NCBI GenBank assembly: GCA_036521075.1 | Contig: DATDIL010000143.1 | Location: forward strand, 1-64,000 | Direction: 5' to 3' | DNA from: DAIDKA01 sp036521075 | GTDB taxonomy: Bacteria > Pseudomonadota > Gammaproteobacteria > Steroidobacterales > Steroidobacteraceae | DNA: 64,000 nt | Part shown: positions 51,389-59,492 of the stretch, one piece after another | Layout of the letters: every line of letters starts with the position of its first letter | How positions within the stretch are numbered: position 1 is the stretch's first letter | Notes under the pieces: model-generated | The model's database searches: none | Told to the model about the DNA's origin: nothing | What the model saw: the letters and a program-made list of their open reading frames with translations, nothing else | Made by a program: the position numbers and the translations under genes

Positions 51389-51839
51389 GATGCGCTGCGT
51401 GCGGCCCGATGGATCGCACGAGGTCGCAAACCTCGGTCCCGGACTTCCGCACCATGACCTGGCCCACTTCGTGATTGAGCGCCGCTGGCGGCTGCGCGAA
51501 GGGTTTTTCGGCAACATTGCCGGCGGTTACAGCTTCGCCCAGCTATCAGACAAGGATGTCATCAAGAAGCTGGGTGCTCAGTCGGCGCAGGCGGAAGTTC
51601 TTGCCCGTGCGCTCGGATTGCGGTTCACGGGCGCCTCTACTGCGGAGCAGTTCGCCGAACTGGTCAACTCGGAATTGGGCCAATGGCATTGGCCGACTGT
51701 TCCGGTGAGCCCCGCTATGGTTCAAGGCGCCGCCGAGGAGTTCGAACAACTGCTGGCGCAGTTCAAAAACCTTGGCGATGGCGCGAGTCTGGAATTGCAG
51801 TTTGAAGTCTCCCCGCTGTCACCGGCGCACCGGGCGTAG
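51351..51839 (+). CDS. protein of unknown function
   Basis: ATG 51351 (51342 also possible) gives 162 residues. It starts MQIKITKRGRRNEMRCVRPD, has a beta-rich first part (EVANLGPGLPHHDLAHFVIE) and a helical second half (VIKKLGAQSAQAEVLARALG). It ends in LELQFEVSPLSPAHRA. The pattern of a basic N-terminus with HHDLAHFVIE is shared with uncharacterised proteins of gammaproteobacteria. No activity can be named. The long overlap with the cupin gene and the three-base gap to the YjbR gene suggest one transcript. Confidence 0.65.
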   Translation: MQIKITKRGRRNEMRCVRPDGSHEVANLGPGLPHHDLAHFVIERRWRLREGFFGNIAGGYSFAQLSDKDVIKKLGAQSAQAEVLARALGLRFTGASTAEQFAELVNSELGQWHWPTVPVSPAMVQGAAEEFEQLLAQFKNLGDGASLELQFEVSPLSPAHRA

Positions 51840-51841
51840 CA

Positions 51842-52258
51842 ATGGCCGAGAGGCGAAAAACGTCCCGCAAAGCCGGTGTCGACCCTGCGATGGTGCGCGA
51901 GCTGGCGCTGGGCCTGCCCGATGTTGTCGACAGCTCGACGCTGCGCGGTAGCGCCTACAAAGTGCATGGCAGGCTGCTGGCCTGCAAGGCGATCCATCGA
52001 TCAGCGGAACCGGACACGCTGATGGTGCGCGTGGGCGCCGCGGATCGCGACAGGCTGATCGACGCCGAGCCGGACAGGTACTACCTGACGGCGCACTACA
52101 CGGCGAGCGAGACCGTGCTGGTGCGCTTGGCGAGCGTAAATCGCAAAGACCTGGAGACACTGCTGCAGCTGGCGTGGAAATTCGTGACTGCGACAGCCGC
52201 AAGTTCCCGCAGGCCGCGCAAGCGCAAGAAGGCCGCCTCAGTGTTTCGCTACCTGTGA
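51842..52258 (+). CDS. MmcQ/YjbR family protein
   Basis: The 138-residue protein has the MmcQ/YjbR (DUF419) fold: VDPAMVRELALGLPDVVDSS, LRGSAYKVHGRLLACKAIHR, YYLTAHYTASETVLVRLASV, then ETLLQLAWKFVTA. Members bind DNA-like folds or act as unknown cyclases; no clear role is known. A basic tail (SSRRPRKRKKAASVFRYL) is added at the end. It overlaps the downstream DUF486 gene by four bases (GTGA). Confidence 0.85.
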   Translation: MAERRKTSRKAGVDPAMVRELALGLPDVVDSSTLRGSAYKVHGRLLACKAIHRSAEPDTLMVRVGAADRDRLIDAEPDRYYLTAHYTASETVLVRLASVNRKDLETLLQLAWKFVTATAASSRRPRKRKKAASVFRYL

Positions 52259-52620
52259 CCAAGGGCATCGTACTGGTGCAGACCGTGGGGCTGCTGTGCC
52301 TGTCGAATGTGTTCATGACGTTCGCCTGGTACGGGCATCTGAGGTTATTGAACACGCGGCCCTGGGTGATCGCAGCCCTCGTGAGCTGGGGCATTGCGTT
52401 GTTTGAATATCTGCTGCAGGTCCCGGCCAATCGCATCGGTTATACCCAGTTCAGTGTCGGACAGCTGAAGATCATGCAGGAGATCATCACGCTGACGGTG
52501 TTCCTGCCATTCTCGGTGTTCTTTCTGCGGCAGCCGCTGCGCCTGGATTACCTGTGGGCGGCCCTGTGCGTGCTGGGCGCAGTATATTTTGTATTCCGTG
52601 GCAGCCCCTTCGGCCACTAA
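52255..52620 (+). CDS. DUF486-family membrane protein (DMT superfamily)
   Basis: GTG 52255 gives 121 residues; the longer frame upstream is antisense. Four membrane helices are seen (QTVGLLCLSNVFMTFAWYGH, ALVSWGIALFEYLLQVPAN, IITLTVFLPFSVFFLRQPLR, WAALCVLGAVYFVFRG). The segments VFMTFAWYGHL and FEYLLQVPANRIGY are the DUF486 signature. These resemble half-sized drug/metabolite transporters but have no known substrate. The gene is coupled to the YjbR gene. Confidence 0.88.
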   Translation: MTKGIVLVQTVGLLCLSNVFMTFAWYGHLRLLNTRPWVIAALVSWGIALFEYLLQVPANRIGYTQFSVGQLKIMQEIITLTVFLPFSVFFLRQPLRLDYLWAALCVLGAVYFVFRGSPFGH

Positions 52621-52636
52621 TGGCAGCCTTCGTGCA

Positions 52637-53050
52637 ATGAACTCACCGACCGTCACCCCTTCCGTGGTCTACAACGACGCCTCGGCGGGTATCGACTGGC
52701 TGACCCGAATCCTGGGGCTGAAGCTGCTGTCGCGGCACCCGCTGCCCGATGGCAGCGTGGCGTTCGCCGAACTGGCCTGGCGCACCGGCGTGGTATTCGT
52801 GTCCAGCCGTCCGCCGGCCGACAATCCCTGGTCAAAGGTTGGCGTGGCCTCGATTGCACTCGCCGCACCGGATGCCGAAACGGTCCGGCGTCACTTCCAC
52901 CAGGCCGTCGCCGCCGGCGCCGACGTCGTGCGCGAACTGCATGTCTCACGCACTCCGGCCTTTCCCCAGGGCAGCGCGCAGTTCGACCTGCGGGATCCGG
53001 AAGGCAACCTGTGGACCGTGGGCACCTACCAGCCCAAGACCCCTCGCTGA
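52637..53050 (+). CDS. VOC-superfamily (glyoxalase/bleomycin resistance-like) protein
   Basis: ATG 52637 gives 137 residues: TPSVVYNDASAGIDWLTRIL, then LKLLSRHPLPDGSVAFAELA and FDLRDPEGNLWTVGTYQP. The paired beta-alpha-beta-beta-beta modules and the closing RDPEGNLW motif are typical of the VOC fold. Members act as lyases, dioxygenases or drug-binding proteins. The metal ligands are less clear here. It follows the DUF486 gene by 16 bases. Confidence 0.87.
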   Translation: MNSPTVTPSVVYNDASAGIDWLTRILGLKLLSRHPLPDGSVAFAELAWRTGVVFVSSRPPADNPWSKVGVASIALAAPDAETVRRHFHQAVAAGADVVRELHVSRTPAFPQGSAQFDLRDPEGNLWTVGTYQPKTPR

Positions 53051-53140
53051 GGCGGGTGTGCCAGCCGCGGCCCTGTAGTCAAGCTAAAGCTTTTCGGATG
53101 GGCATAGTCTGCTGCGCGGATCAGAATCCGCCTCATTTGC

Positions 53141-53160
53141 AATCCGGAATCATTCTCATT
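53141..53160. promoter_or_regulatory. Fur-box-like site upstream of bfd
   Basis: AATCCGGAATCATTCTCATT keeps the strong half of the Fur consensus (ATCATTCTCATT, with ATTCTCA as the core heptamer at 53152-53158). It lies about 50 bases before the bfd start, as expected for an iron-repressed promoter. Confidence 0.6.
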
Positions 53161-53206
53161 TATACTTGGGTCGTTGGTTCGAGCCAACAGCTGAAGCGGA
53201 GCGATC

Positions 53207-53395
53207 ATGTACGTATGTGTCTGCAGCGCGGTCACTGACCGACAGATTCATGAGGCGGTTGAGCGCGGCGCCGCGTCGCTCTGCGACGTGCAGTCGCGCC
53301 TGCCCGTGGGCATGTGCTGCGGCCGCTGCCAGGAAACGGCGAAGGCCATGGTTGACGAGTACGTACTGTCCAGCCGCCGCAAGAACGCGGCCTGA
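53207..53395 (+). CDS. bfd: bacterioferritin-associated ferredoxin
   Basis: The 62-residue protein has the BFD-type [2Fe-2S] pattern: CVC near the start (MYVCVCSAVTDRQIHEAVER) and CCGRC near residue 39 (LPVGMCCGRCQETAKAM). Bfd delivers electrons to bacterioferritin so that stored ferric iron is released when iron runs short. The Fur-box-like site in front fits this role. The bfr gene follows after about 100 bases on the same strand. Confidence 0.95.
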   Translation: MYVCVCSAVTDRQIHEAVERGAASLCDVQSRLPVGMCCGRCQETAKAMVDEYVLSSRRKNAA

Positions 53396-53498
53396 TCCCT
53401 TCGCGCCGCCGCGCGGCGCTGCACTTCCTGCCATTTGCGCCTGCCCTGGGCCTGGACCATCATGAGGTGCCAGCCGTTTTGATGTCGGAGTGAGCTTC

Positions 53499-53981
53499 AT
53501 GAAGGGCGATCCGCAGATCATCAAGCACCTGAACGGGGTGTTGAAGAACGAACTCACGGCCATCAATCAGTATTTCCTGCATTCCCGGATGTTCGGCAAC
53601 TGGGGCCTGTCGCGGCTGGAAGCGTACGAGAAGGATGAGTCCATCGATGAGATGAAGCACGCGGACCGGCTGATCAAGCGCGTGCTGTTCCTGGATGGCC
53701 TGCCCAATCTTCAGGACCTGGGCAAGCTGTTGATTGGCGAAAGTATTCAGGAGTGCCTGGAATGCGACCTGAAGCTGGAAGTGATGGCGCACCAGGACCT
53801 GAAGGCTGCTATCGCTGACAGCGAGTCCCACGGCGACTATGTGTCACGCGAGCTGTTCGAATCCATTCTTGAATCCGAAGAAGAGCACATCGACTACCTG
53901 GAAACCCAGCTGGACCTCATCAAGCGCATGGGCATCGAGAATTACAGCCAGTCGCAGATGGGCGAGGGCAAGGAAGAGTGA
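53499..53981 (+). CDS. bfr: bacterioferritin
   Basis: ATG 53499 gives 160 residues; an in-frame GTG lies three codons earlier. The four-helix ferritin has the di-iron ligands in KNELTAINQYFLHSRMFGNW and DEMKHADRLIKRVLFLDG, and in ESEEEHIDYLETQLDLIKRM. The Met in DEMKHAD (residue 52 by family numbering) is the haem ligand, so this is the haem-binding type. It stores iron as a mineral in a 24-subunit shell and protects against iron-driven damage. It is convergent with minE. Confidence 0.96.
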   Translation: MKGDPQIIKHLNGVLKNELTAINQYFLHSRMFGNWGLSRLEAYEKDESIDEMKHADRLIKRVLFLDGLPNLQDLGKLLIGESIQECLECDLKLEVMAHQDLKAAIADSESHGDYVSRELFESILESEEEHIDYLETQLDLIKRMGIENYSQSQMGEGKEE

Positions 53982-53982
53982 A

Positions 53983-54010
53983 GGTTGCGCCTGATCGGGC
54001 GCCAGCCTTT
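53983..54010. terminator. bidirectional terminator candidate between bfr and minE
   Basis: GGTTGCGCC-TGATC-GGGCGCCAGCC (53983-54007) can form a GC-rich hairpin with a one-base bulge, followed by TTT in the bfr direction. It fills the short gap between two convergent genes and could stop transcription from both sides. Confidence 0.4.
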
Positions 54011-54300
54011 CAGGTTTTGGCGGCCGTAGCAGTCGCTTTCCTCGAACCTTGAATCTTCTCCGGCAGCGCGACAGTCAGTTCGAGTACTTCCTGACCCTGA
54101 TCGCGCTCCAGGTTGATGACCACGGCTTCCGGATCGACATTCACGTACTTGCGGATGACCTCGAGCAGCTCCCGCCGCAGCAGCGGCAGGTAGTCCGGGC
54201 CGCCCCGCGCACCGCGTTCCTGCGCGACGATGATGCGCAGACGCTCCTTTGCCACCTGCGCCGAGGGGGGCTGGCGGCGAAAAATATCAAGTAGGCCCAT
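54010..54300 (-). CDS. minE: cell division topological specificity factor MinE
   Basis: ATG 54300 with a GGAGG ribosome site gives 96 residues; the frame could extend two codons to a TTG. It opens MGLLDIFRRQPPSAQVAKER, then LRIIVAQERGARGGPDYLPL and LRRELLEVIRKYVNVDPEAV, as in MinE. MinE stimulates the MinD ATPase and drives pole-to-pole oscillation, keeping MinC away from mid-cell. It starts two bases after the minD stop in the minCDE operon. Confidence 0.95.
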   Translation of the reverse strand: MGLLDIFRRQPPSAQVAKERLRIIVAQERGARGGPDYLPLLRRELLEVIRKYVNVDPEAVVINLERDQGQEVLELTVALPEKIQGSRKATATAAKT

Positions 54301-54302
54301 GC

Positions 54303-55115
54303 TCAACCTCCAAACAGGCGAGCAAAGAAACCGCGCCTGGGTTCTTCGATGAACCGCAGCGGCACCGTTTCCCCGAGCAGCCGCGACACGGCGTCATTGT
54401 AGGCGTGCGACACATCGGAATCCGCGTTCAGGATGACCGGGGTCCCGGCGTTCGATGCCGAGAGCACATCGGTGGATTCGGGGATCACGCCCACGACATC
54501 CAGTCCGAGAATCTCCTTCACATCCTCCACGCCCATCATTTCGCCCGCGGCGACGCGCCGCGGACTATAGCGGGTGAGCAGCAGATGCTCCTGCACGCGT
54601 CCCGTACCGCCTTCGGCAATCCTGGTCTTGCTGGCCAGCAGTCCCAGGATGCGATCGGAGTCGCGAACCGAGGAGACTTCCGGGTTCACGACCACAATGG
54701 CGCGGTCGGCGAAGTACATCGCCAGGTGTGCACCCTTCTCGATGCCGGCCGGAGAGTCACACAGCACGAAATCGAAACCGTCGGCGCGCAGTTCATTCAG
54801 CACCCGTTCGACCCCTTCGGCGCTGAGGGCATCCTTGTCGCGGGTTTGGGAGGCGGCCAGCACGAACAGCGTCTCCAGCCGCTTGTCCTTGATGAGTGCC
54901 TGCTTGAGCGTGCATTCGCCGTTGATGACATTGACGAAGTCGTACACGACCCGCCGCTCGCAGCCCATGATCAAGTCAAGGTTGCGCAGGCCGATGTCAA
55001 AATCGATGACGGCCACCCGCTTGCCGCGGCTCGCAAGACCACACGCGATGCTCGCGGAAGTCGTTGTCTTCCCCACGCCCCCCTTGCCCGAAGTGACAAC
55101 GATAATTTCAGTCAA
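54303..55115 (-). CDS. minD: septum site-determining ATPase MinD
   Basis: The 270-residue protein has the deviant Walker A box VVTSGKGGVGKTTTSASIA, then VAVIDFDIGLRNLDLIMG, FDFVLCDSPAGIEKGAHLA and the amphipathic C-terminal helix GFFARLFGG for membrane binding. MinD-ATP coats the membrane, recruits MinC and is released by MinE. It lies between minC and minE. A long antisense frame across this gene is not real. Confidence 0.97.
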   Translation of the reverse strand: MTEIIVVTSGKGGVGKTTTSASIACGLASRGKRVAVIDFDIGLRNLDLIMGCERRVVYDFVNVINGECTLKQALIKDKRLETLFVLAASQTRDKDALSAEGVERVLNELRADGFDFVLCDSPAGIEKGAHLAMYFADRAIVVVNPEVSSVRDSDRILGLLASKTRIAEGGTGRVQEHLLLTRYSPRRVAAGEMMGVEDVKEILGLDVVGVIPESTDVLSASNAGTPVILNADSDVSHAYNDAVSRLLGETVPLRFIEEPRRGFFARLFGG

Positions 55116-55143
55116 TAGCCGATCTCCGTTCCAAATTTTTCAT

Positions 55144-55872
55144 TTATTCGTCGAGCCGCGCGAAGCGCAGCGCATCCCCGTCCAGCCATGCCTGCACTGG
55201 CTTGCCGACAAGTTCTGCCGGTATGGTCTCGAATACCCGGAAAACTCCGGCGATCGACACCAGCTCGGCATAAAACGCCTGACAGAACACCCGAGCGCGC
55301 GTATCGCCGCGCGCCCCCGCCATGACCCGGCCGCGCAGGGCGCCGTATACGTGCGCGCAGCCATCCGCCATCAGTTCCGCCCCGGCCCCCACGGTTGCCA
55401 TGACGATCAGATCCCGGCGCCGCGCGTACAGGCGCTGCCCGGAACGCACCGCCTGAGTGTGGATGAGTGGGCTTGGGTCCGGCTCCGGCTCGGCCGCGGG
55501 CGCCGCGTGCACCACGGGCGGGGATTTGCTGGTGGCGCGAAACTGCGCCAGCACCGGCATGTCCACTTCGCGCGCCAGGGTATCCGTCGCCGCCGTACCG
55601 TTGACGAGGCCGACGGGCAGCATGCCGGCACGGCGCACGGCCTCGATCACGCCGCGCAGTTCGGCCGCGTCCGGTTCCCGGCGCAGCTCGCTCAAGTCGA
55701 GGCAAACCGCCGTGCGCTCAAAAAATTTTGGCGCCGTCGCGACCCGCCCGGTCAGCTCATCCACAATGATGCCCGGATCGGTGCTACGGATCCGTACCTG
55801 GGCCATGTCCACGGGCCCGAAGCGGATCTCGAGGGCAACTTCCTGATGGGTGGCTTCAGCGGGTCGGTTCAT
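55144..55872 (-). CDS. minC: septum site-determining protein MinC
   Basis: The 242-residue protein has an N-terminal FtsZ-inhibiting domain (FKF-like KFFERTAVCLDLSELRREPD, GMLPVGLVNGTAATDTLARE), a flexible Ala/Pro linker (VVHAAPAAEPEPDPSPLIHT) and the C-terminal beta-helix (RSGQRLYARRRDLIVMATVG, GAELMADGCAHVYGALRGRV). It blocks Z-ring assembly at the poles. It is first in the operon, 28 bases before minD. Confidence 0.95.
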   Translation of the reverse strand: MNRPAEATHQEVALEIRFGPVDMAQVRIRSTDPGIIVDELTGRVATAPKFFERTAVCLDLSELRREPDAAELRGVIEAVRRAGMLPVGLVNGTAATDTLAREVDMPVLAQFRATSKSPPVVHAAPAAEPEPDPSPLIHTQAVRSGQRLYARRRDLIVMATVGAGAELMADGCAHVYGALRGRVMAGARGDTRARVFCQAFYAELVSIAGVFRVFETIPAELVGKPVQAWLDGDALRFARLDE

Positions 55873-55942
55873 AAGGGGAGCGGGCCGACGAAAGTCGTGC
55901 AGTGTACTGGGAGGATTGCATCATGAGTAGTTGTGCGCGCGA

Positions 55943-57016
55943 TCAATCGCGCAAGTCCTCCACCGGAGTTCGTACCCAGCTTCGCCAGACCGAGACCAGG
56001 GCGGCCATGAGCGCCGGACCCAGAAACAGTCCGACCAGACCGAATTGCTCGACGCCGCCGAGGATGCCCAGCAGAACCCACAGGAACGGGAGGCTCGCGC
56101 CCTCGCCGATGATAACCGGTCGCACCAAGTGATCGGAGACGAATAGCAGAATGCCACCGGCCACCAGCACGGCGATCGCGCCACCGATGGCCCCACTGAG
56201 CCCGAGAATCAAAGCCACCGTAACGAAAGCGATCGGCGCGGCGAACGGGATCATGGCGAAGATACCGGTGATCGTGCCCAGCAGAATGGGGTGCGGGGCG
56301 GATGCCAGCGCATACACGCCGGCCATGATCGCGCCCTCGGCGATGGCGACCAGCACGATGCCATCGACGGTGGCACGGATGGCGGCGACGACGCCACCGA
56401 GTATCGGCACCACCGTCGGACCGAATAGACGCTGCGCCGCGAATGGCACGTCATGTCGGAGCCCTTCGCGGTTCAGGCAGACAAAAAACAGCGTGAGCAG
56501 CGTGAAGCCCAGCGTGACCGCGCGATGCAGGATCTGCAGGCCCAGTCGCCGGGTCCATTGCACCAAAGACGGGTGGGCCGTGACCACTGCACTGCCGATC
56601 TCATCGTGGGCCTGTCCGATCAGCTGCAGCCACTGGGTCTGGATCCAGTCACCAATGGCGGGCAGTTGCAGAATCCAGTGTGGCAGTGGCGGCGGTCCGT
56701 CATGCGTGGCTTCCGCAAAGGCATGCAGCAGCGCGGCCGTTTCGCGCACGGCGACGAAGCCGAAGTAGATGAGCGGCACGACGACGATCGCGCCGATGAA
56801 CGCCGTAAATGTCAGGGCGGCCCACAGATGACGTCGGGGGCCCGAGAACCGCTTCAACCAATAGTCATAAAATGAGGCGGTCGCGATGGCGAGCACTACC
56901 GCCCAGCTTAGTGCGGGCAGGAACCGCTGCAGCATCCAGCCCCCGGCCAGCAGGAGCGCGCCAACCAGGACGTAGCGTGCTGTCTTGTGGGCAGGGGAGT
57001 CGCTCGGCCCGGGCAA
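55943..57016 (-). CDS. AI-2E family transporter (PerM-like)
   Basis: The 357-residue membrane protein has the AI-2E/UPF0118 layout: ALLLAGGWMLQRFLPALSWA, AVVLAIATASFYDYWLKRF, later GVYALASAPHPILLGTITGI, AMIPFAAPIAFVTVALILGL and the signature LPFLWVLLGILGGVEQFGL near the end. Members are sodium- or proton-driven permeases, some called PerM or TqsA. The start appears to be TTG 57016 with GGAG upstream. It precedes minC on the same strand with a gap of 70 bases. Confidence 0.88.
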   Translation of the reverse strand: MPGPSDSPAHKTARYVLVGALLLAGGWMLQRFLPALSWAVVLAIATASFYDYWLKRFSGPRRHLWAALTFTAFIGAIVVVPLIYFGFVAVRETAALLHAFAEATHDGPPPLPHWILQLPAIGDWIQTQWLQLIGQAHDEIGSAVVTAHPSLVQWTRRLGLQILHRAVTLGFTLLTLFFVCLNREGLRHDVPFAAQRLFGPTVVPILGGVVAAIRATVDGIVLVAIAEGAIMAGVYALASAPHPILLGTITGIFAMIPFAAPIAFVTVALILGLSGAIGGAIAVLVAGGILLFVSDHLVRPVIIGEGASLPFLWVLLGILGGVEQFGLVGLFLGPALMAALVSVWRSWVRTPVEDLRD

Positions 57017-57094
57017 AATTGACGCTCCAGCAGGGAATATCGCTATGGTACAGACTCGCGGCAGCCCTTGGACATGTCTTAAGGAGAGTCTTTT

Positions 57095-57775
57095 GTGAAA
57101 TTACCCGTACAGATCGCAATCCTGTGCCTGCTGCCCACCGCTGCGGCGCTGGCACAAAAGGTGATTTCGCCCACCGCGCTGCCCTCGCCACAGGAAGCCG
57201 TCTCGCCGACCTCTTCGAGCGCCGCGGCCCATGACTGGGCGGCGCGCAATCTGAAAGACTGGCCGGTGGAGCGGCAGGTACTGGCCGCGCATCTGGTCAC
57301 GCGCTACGGGGAGCCGCAGGAAGTGACGCCCCGGTCCGTGAGTTGGTATGACAATGGACCGTGGAAGCGCACCATTTTGTACAAAGACGGCGACCTGCAT
57401 CGCTTCCCGCTGCCGCACCGCGATGTGTTGTGGCAAACCATCAACTACAAGGTGCCGATGAACAAGGTCGGCGCACTGATGACGTACGACGGCAGCATCC
57501 TGGTCGACAGGACTCGCGGGGAAGTCACGGCGCATTGCGACTCCGAAGAGGCCAATACCCTGATCCTCAACATCGCTAACGACATTGTTACGGGCGAGGA
57601 CACGGTGGAGCAGGCCATGGCGTTTCATGCGCAGGTGGTGGAGGGGATGCGTATCCACGAGCCCGAGGAATATCCGCTGAAGCTGCGGTTCAAGACCGCG
57701 AAGACCAATGCCGCGACCGCCGATCCCGCCGAGGAAGCCGAGTTGCTGCGGCATTTGATGAATACGCCACAGTAG
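57095..57775 (+). CDS. exported protein of unknown function
   Basis: GTG 57095 after an AAGGAGAG ribosome site gives 226 residues with a signal peptide (VQIAILCLLPTAAALAQ). The mature part reads HDWAARNLKDWPVERQVLAA, RYGEPQEVTPRSVSWYDNGP, WKRTILYKDGDLHRFPLPHR, and EEANTLILNIANDIVTGEDT in the helical end. No domain is recognised, but the sequence is well organised and convergent with the LysR gene. It may be a periplasmic structural or binding protein. Confidence 0.65.
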   Translation: MKLPVQIAILCLLPTAAALAQKVISPTALPSPQEAVSPTSSSAAAHDWAARNLKDWPVERQVLAAHLVTRYGEPQEVTPRSVSWYDNGPWKRTILYKDGDLHRFPLPHRDVLWQTINYKVPMNKVGALMTYDGSILVDRTRGEVTAHCDSEEANTLILNIANDIVTGEDTVEQAMAFHAQVVEGMRIHEPEEYPLKLRFKTAKTNAATADPAEEAELLRHLMNTPQ

Positions 57776-57777
57776 TC

Positions 57778-58680
57778 TCAAGGCGCGGCGCGCGTGATCG
57801 GCGCGTGTCGCGCAAAACTACGCGCGGCTTCGCGTGCCGCAGGTCCTGCGACCGGGCCGTGGACCAGCACCAGATACAGTGCGACCTTGCGCGTCGCCCC
57901 GGTCTGCAGGGGCAGAGTGCGGGCGGTGCCGCTCGCGATGGCCGGCGCGACCAGATGTTCCGGCAACCAGGCGAAGGCGAGTCCCGCGGTCACCATCGCC
58001 AGCGAGGCCTCCATGCTGCTGACGGTAAAGCGCCGTTCGGCGCCCAGCCAGCCCTCATCGCGCGGTTGACGCACTCCGGAGTCCCGCACCACCACCTGGG
58101 TATGATGCGCCAGATCGGCCGCCGCCAGCGGCCGTTGCAACTTCATCAGCGCATGATCGGGGTGCGCAACGGCCGTGAACGGCACGTCGAGCAGGAAATC
58201 GCCGAGATAGCCGCCAGGCACGCGACTTGTGACCACCACATCGGCGCTGCCTGCGCTGATGGCCTCCTCGGCCCCGGACAGTACCGCATCTGCCAGCTGC
58301 AACTGGGTGTGCGGACAGGCCGCCTCCAGTTCCGTCACGATGCGCAGCAGCCGCTCGCGCGGAAAGGCCAGGTCCACCACCAGATTCAGCTGCGACTCCC
58401 AGCCACGCTGCAGACTGTCGGCCAGCTCCTCGAGCGTCGACAGCTCCTGCAGCAGGGGCCGCGCGCGGCGCAGGAGAGTTTCCCCATGGGCTGTCAGTAC
58501 GGCCTTGCGCCCCTGGACGCCCAGCAACGGAACCTGCAGCGACTCCTGCAAGCGGGCTACCGCATAACTGATGGCCGACTGGCTGCGGTGCAGGGCGTGG
58601 GCGGCCTGCCCAAATCCGCCCCGATCGATGACGGAAGCCAGTACCGCCCACTGTTCCAGCGTCGTCCGGGGAAGGCTCAT
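57778..58680 (-). CDS. LysR-family transcription regulator
   Basis: The 300-residue protein has the LysR winged helix (TLEQWAVLASVIDRGGFGQA, LHRSQSAISYAVARLQESLQ, VPLLGVQGRKAVLTAHGETL) and a substrate-binding domain (LAFPRERLLRIVTELEAACP, EEAISAGSADVVVTSRVPGG, LAFAWLPEHLVAPAIASGTA). Its gene is divergent from pirin, and a T-N11-A type palindrome lies between them, so it likely controls pirin and itself. The inducer is unknown. Confidence 0.94.
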   Translation of the reverse strand: MSLPRTTLEQWAVLASVIDRGGFGQAAHALHRSQSAISYAVARLQESLQVPLLGVQGRKAVLTAHGETLLRRARPLLQELSTLEELADSLQRGWESQLNLVVDLAFPRERLLRIVTELEAACPHTQLQLADAVLSGAEEAISAGSADVVVTSRVPGGYLGDFLLDVPFTAVAHPDHALMKLQRPLAAADLAHHTQVVVRDSGVRQPRDEGWLGAERRFTVSSMEASLAMVTAGLAFAWLPEHLVAPAIASGTARTLPLQTGATRKVALYLVLVHGPVAGPAAREAARSFARHAPITRAAP

Positions 58681-58707
58681 GTATTCAATAATTCGATCAT
58701 TACGACC

Positions 58708-58730
58708 TGAATTTTGCTCTTTTTAATTCA
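58708..58730. promoter_or_regulatory. LysR-type operator between regulator and pirin gene
   Basis: TGAATT (58708-58713) and AATTCA (58725-58730) form an interrupted palindrome with an 11-base spacer, the LysR binding pattern. It lies in the AT-rich gap between the two divergent starts, 28 bases before the LysR ATG side and about 45 before pirin. Confidence 0.65.
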
Positions 58731-58773
58731 TAAAATCGAGACTATTCTGCCTGACAGTCAATCGGAGGCAGGT

Positions 58774-59481
58774 ATGAACGAGATTCGGCGCAGCAATGAA
58801 CGCGGCCTGGCGGACCACGGTTGGCTGAAAAGCCTCCACACCTTCTCCTTCGCGGACTACTACGACGCCCGGCATATGGGTTTCGGGCCGCTGCGGGTGA
58901 TCAACGAGGATCGCGTCGCGCCGGGTGCCGGGTTCGGCACTCACGCTCACCGCGACATGGAGATCATCAGCTACGTGCTGGAGGGTGAACTCGCGCACAA
59001 GGACTCGATGGGCAACGGTTCGGTCATCCGTCCCGGAGACGTGCAGCGCATGAGCGCCGGAACGGGTATTCGTCACAGTGAATTCAACGGTTCGCGGGAG
59101 CGGCCCGTGCACTTCCTGCAAATCTGGATCGAGCCCCAAGAGCGCGGCATCGAGCCGGGATACGAGGAAAAACACTTCGCGAACGCGGAGCGACGCGGGC
59201 AGTTGCGGCTGATCGCAGCGCCGGATCGCGCGCACGGGTCGGTGCTCATTCACCAGGACGCGCGCGTGTACGCGGGACTGTTGACCGGTGCCGAGCGCGC
59301 GCAGTTGGCTGTGGCGCCACCGCGTCAGGCCTATGTGCACGTGGCTCGCGGCAGCATCACTGTCAACGGCGCGGTACTGCAGCCGGGAGATGCGCTGCAG
59401 GTCACGCAAGCTGATGCAGTGGTGCTCGAAAACGGTCAGGACGCCGAAGTGCTGGTGTTCGATCTGCCGGTTGCGCCGTAG
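58774..59481 (+). CDS. pirin-family protein (quercetin dioxygenase-like)
   Basis: ATG 58774 behind GGAGGCAGG gives 235 residues. The bicupin fold shows the pirin motifs GAGFGTHAHRDMEIISYVLE (three metal-binding His/Glu residues), DVQRMSAGTGIRHSEFNGSR and LQIWIEPQERGIEPGYE. The second cupin half is less conserved, as usual. Members such as YhhW have quercetin 2,3-dioxygenase activity; others act as redox-sensing cofactors. The adjacent LysR regulator and operator indicate controlled expression. Confidence 0.93.
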   Translation: MNEIRRSNERGLADHGWLKSLHTFSFADYYDARHMGFGPLRVINEDRVAPGAGFGTHAHRDMEIISYVLEGELAHKDSMGNGSVIRPGDVQRMSAGTGIRHSEFNGSRERPVHFLQIWIEPQERGIEPGYEEKHFANAERRGQLRLIAAPDRAHGSVLIHQDARVYAGLLTGAERAQLAVAPPRQAYVHVARGSITVNGAVLQPGDALQVTQADAVVLENGQDAEVLVFDLPVAP

Positions 59482-59492
59482 GGGCCAATTGG

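Noticed and set aside
54574..55926. 450-residue plus-strand frame across minD and minC
   Set aside because: It is the antisense shadow of two certain genes, with Ser/Arg-rich sequence of no known family.
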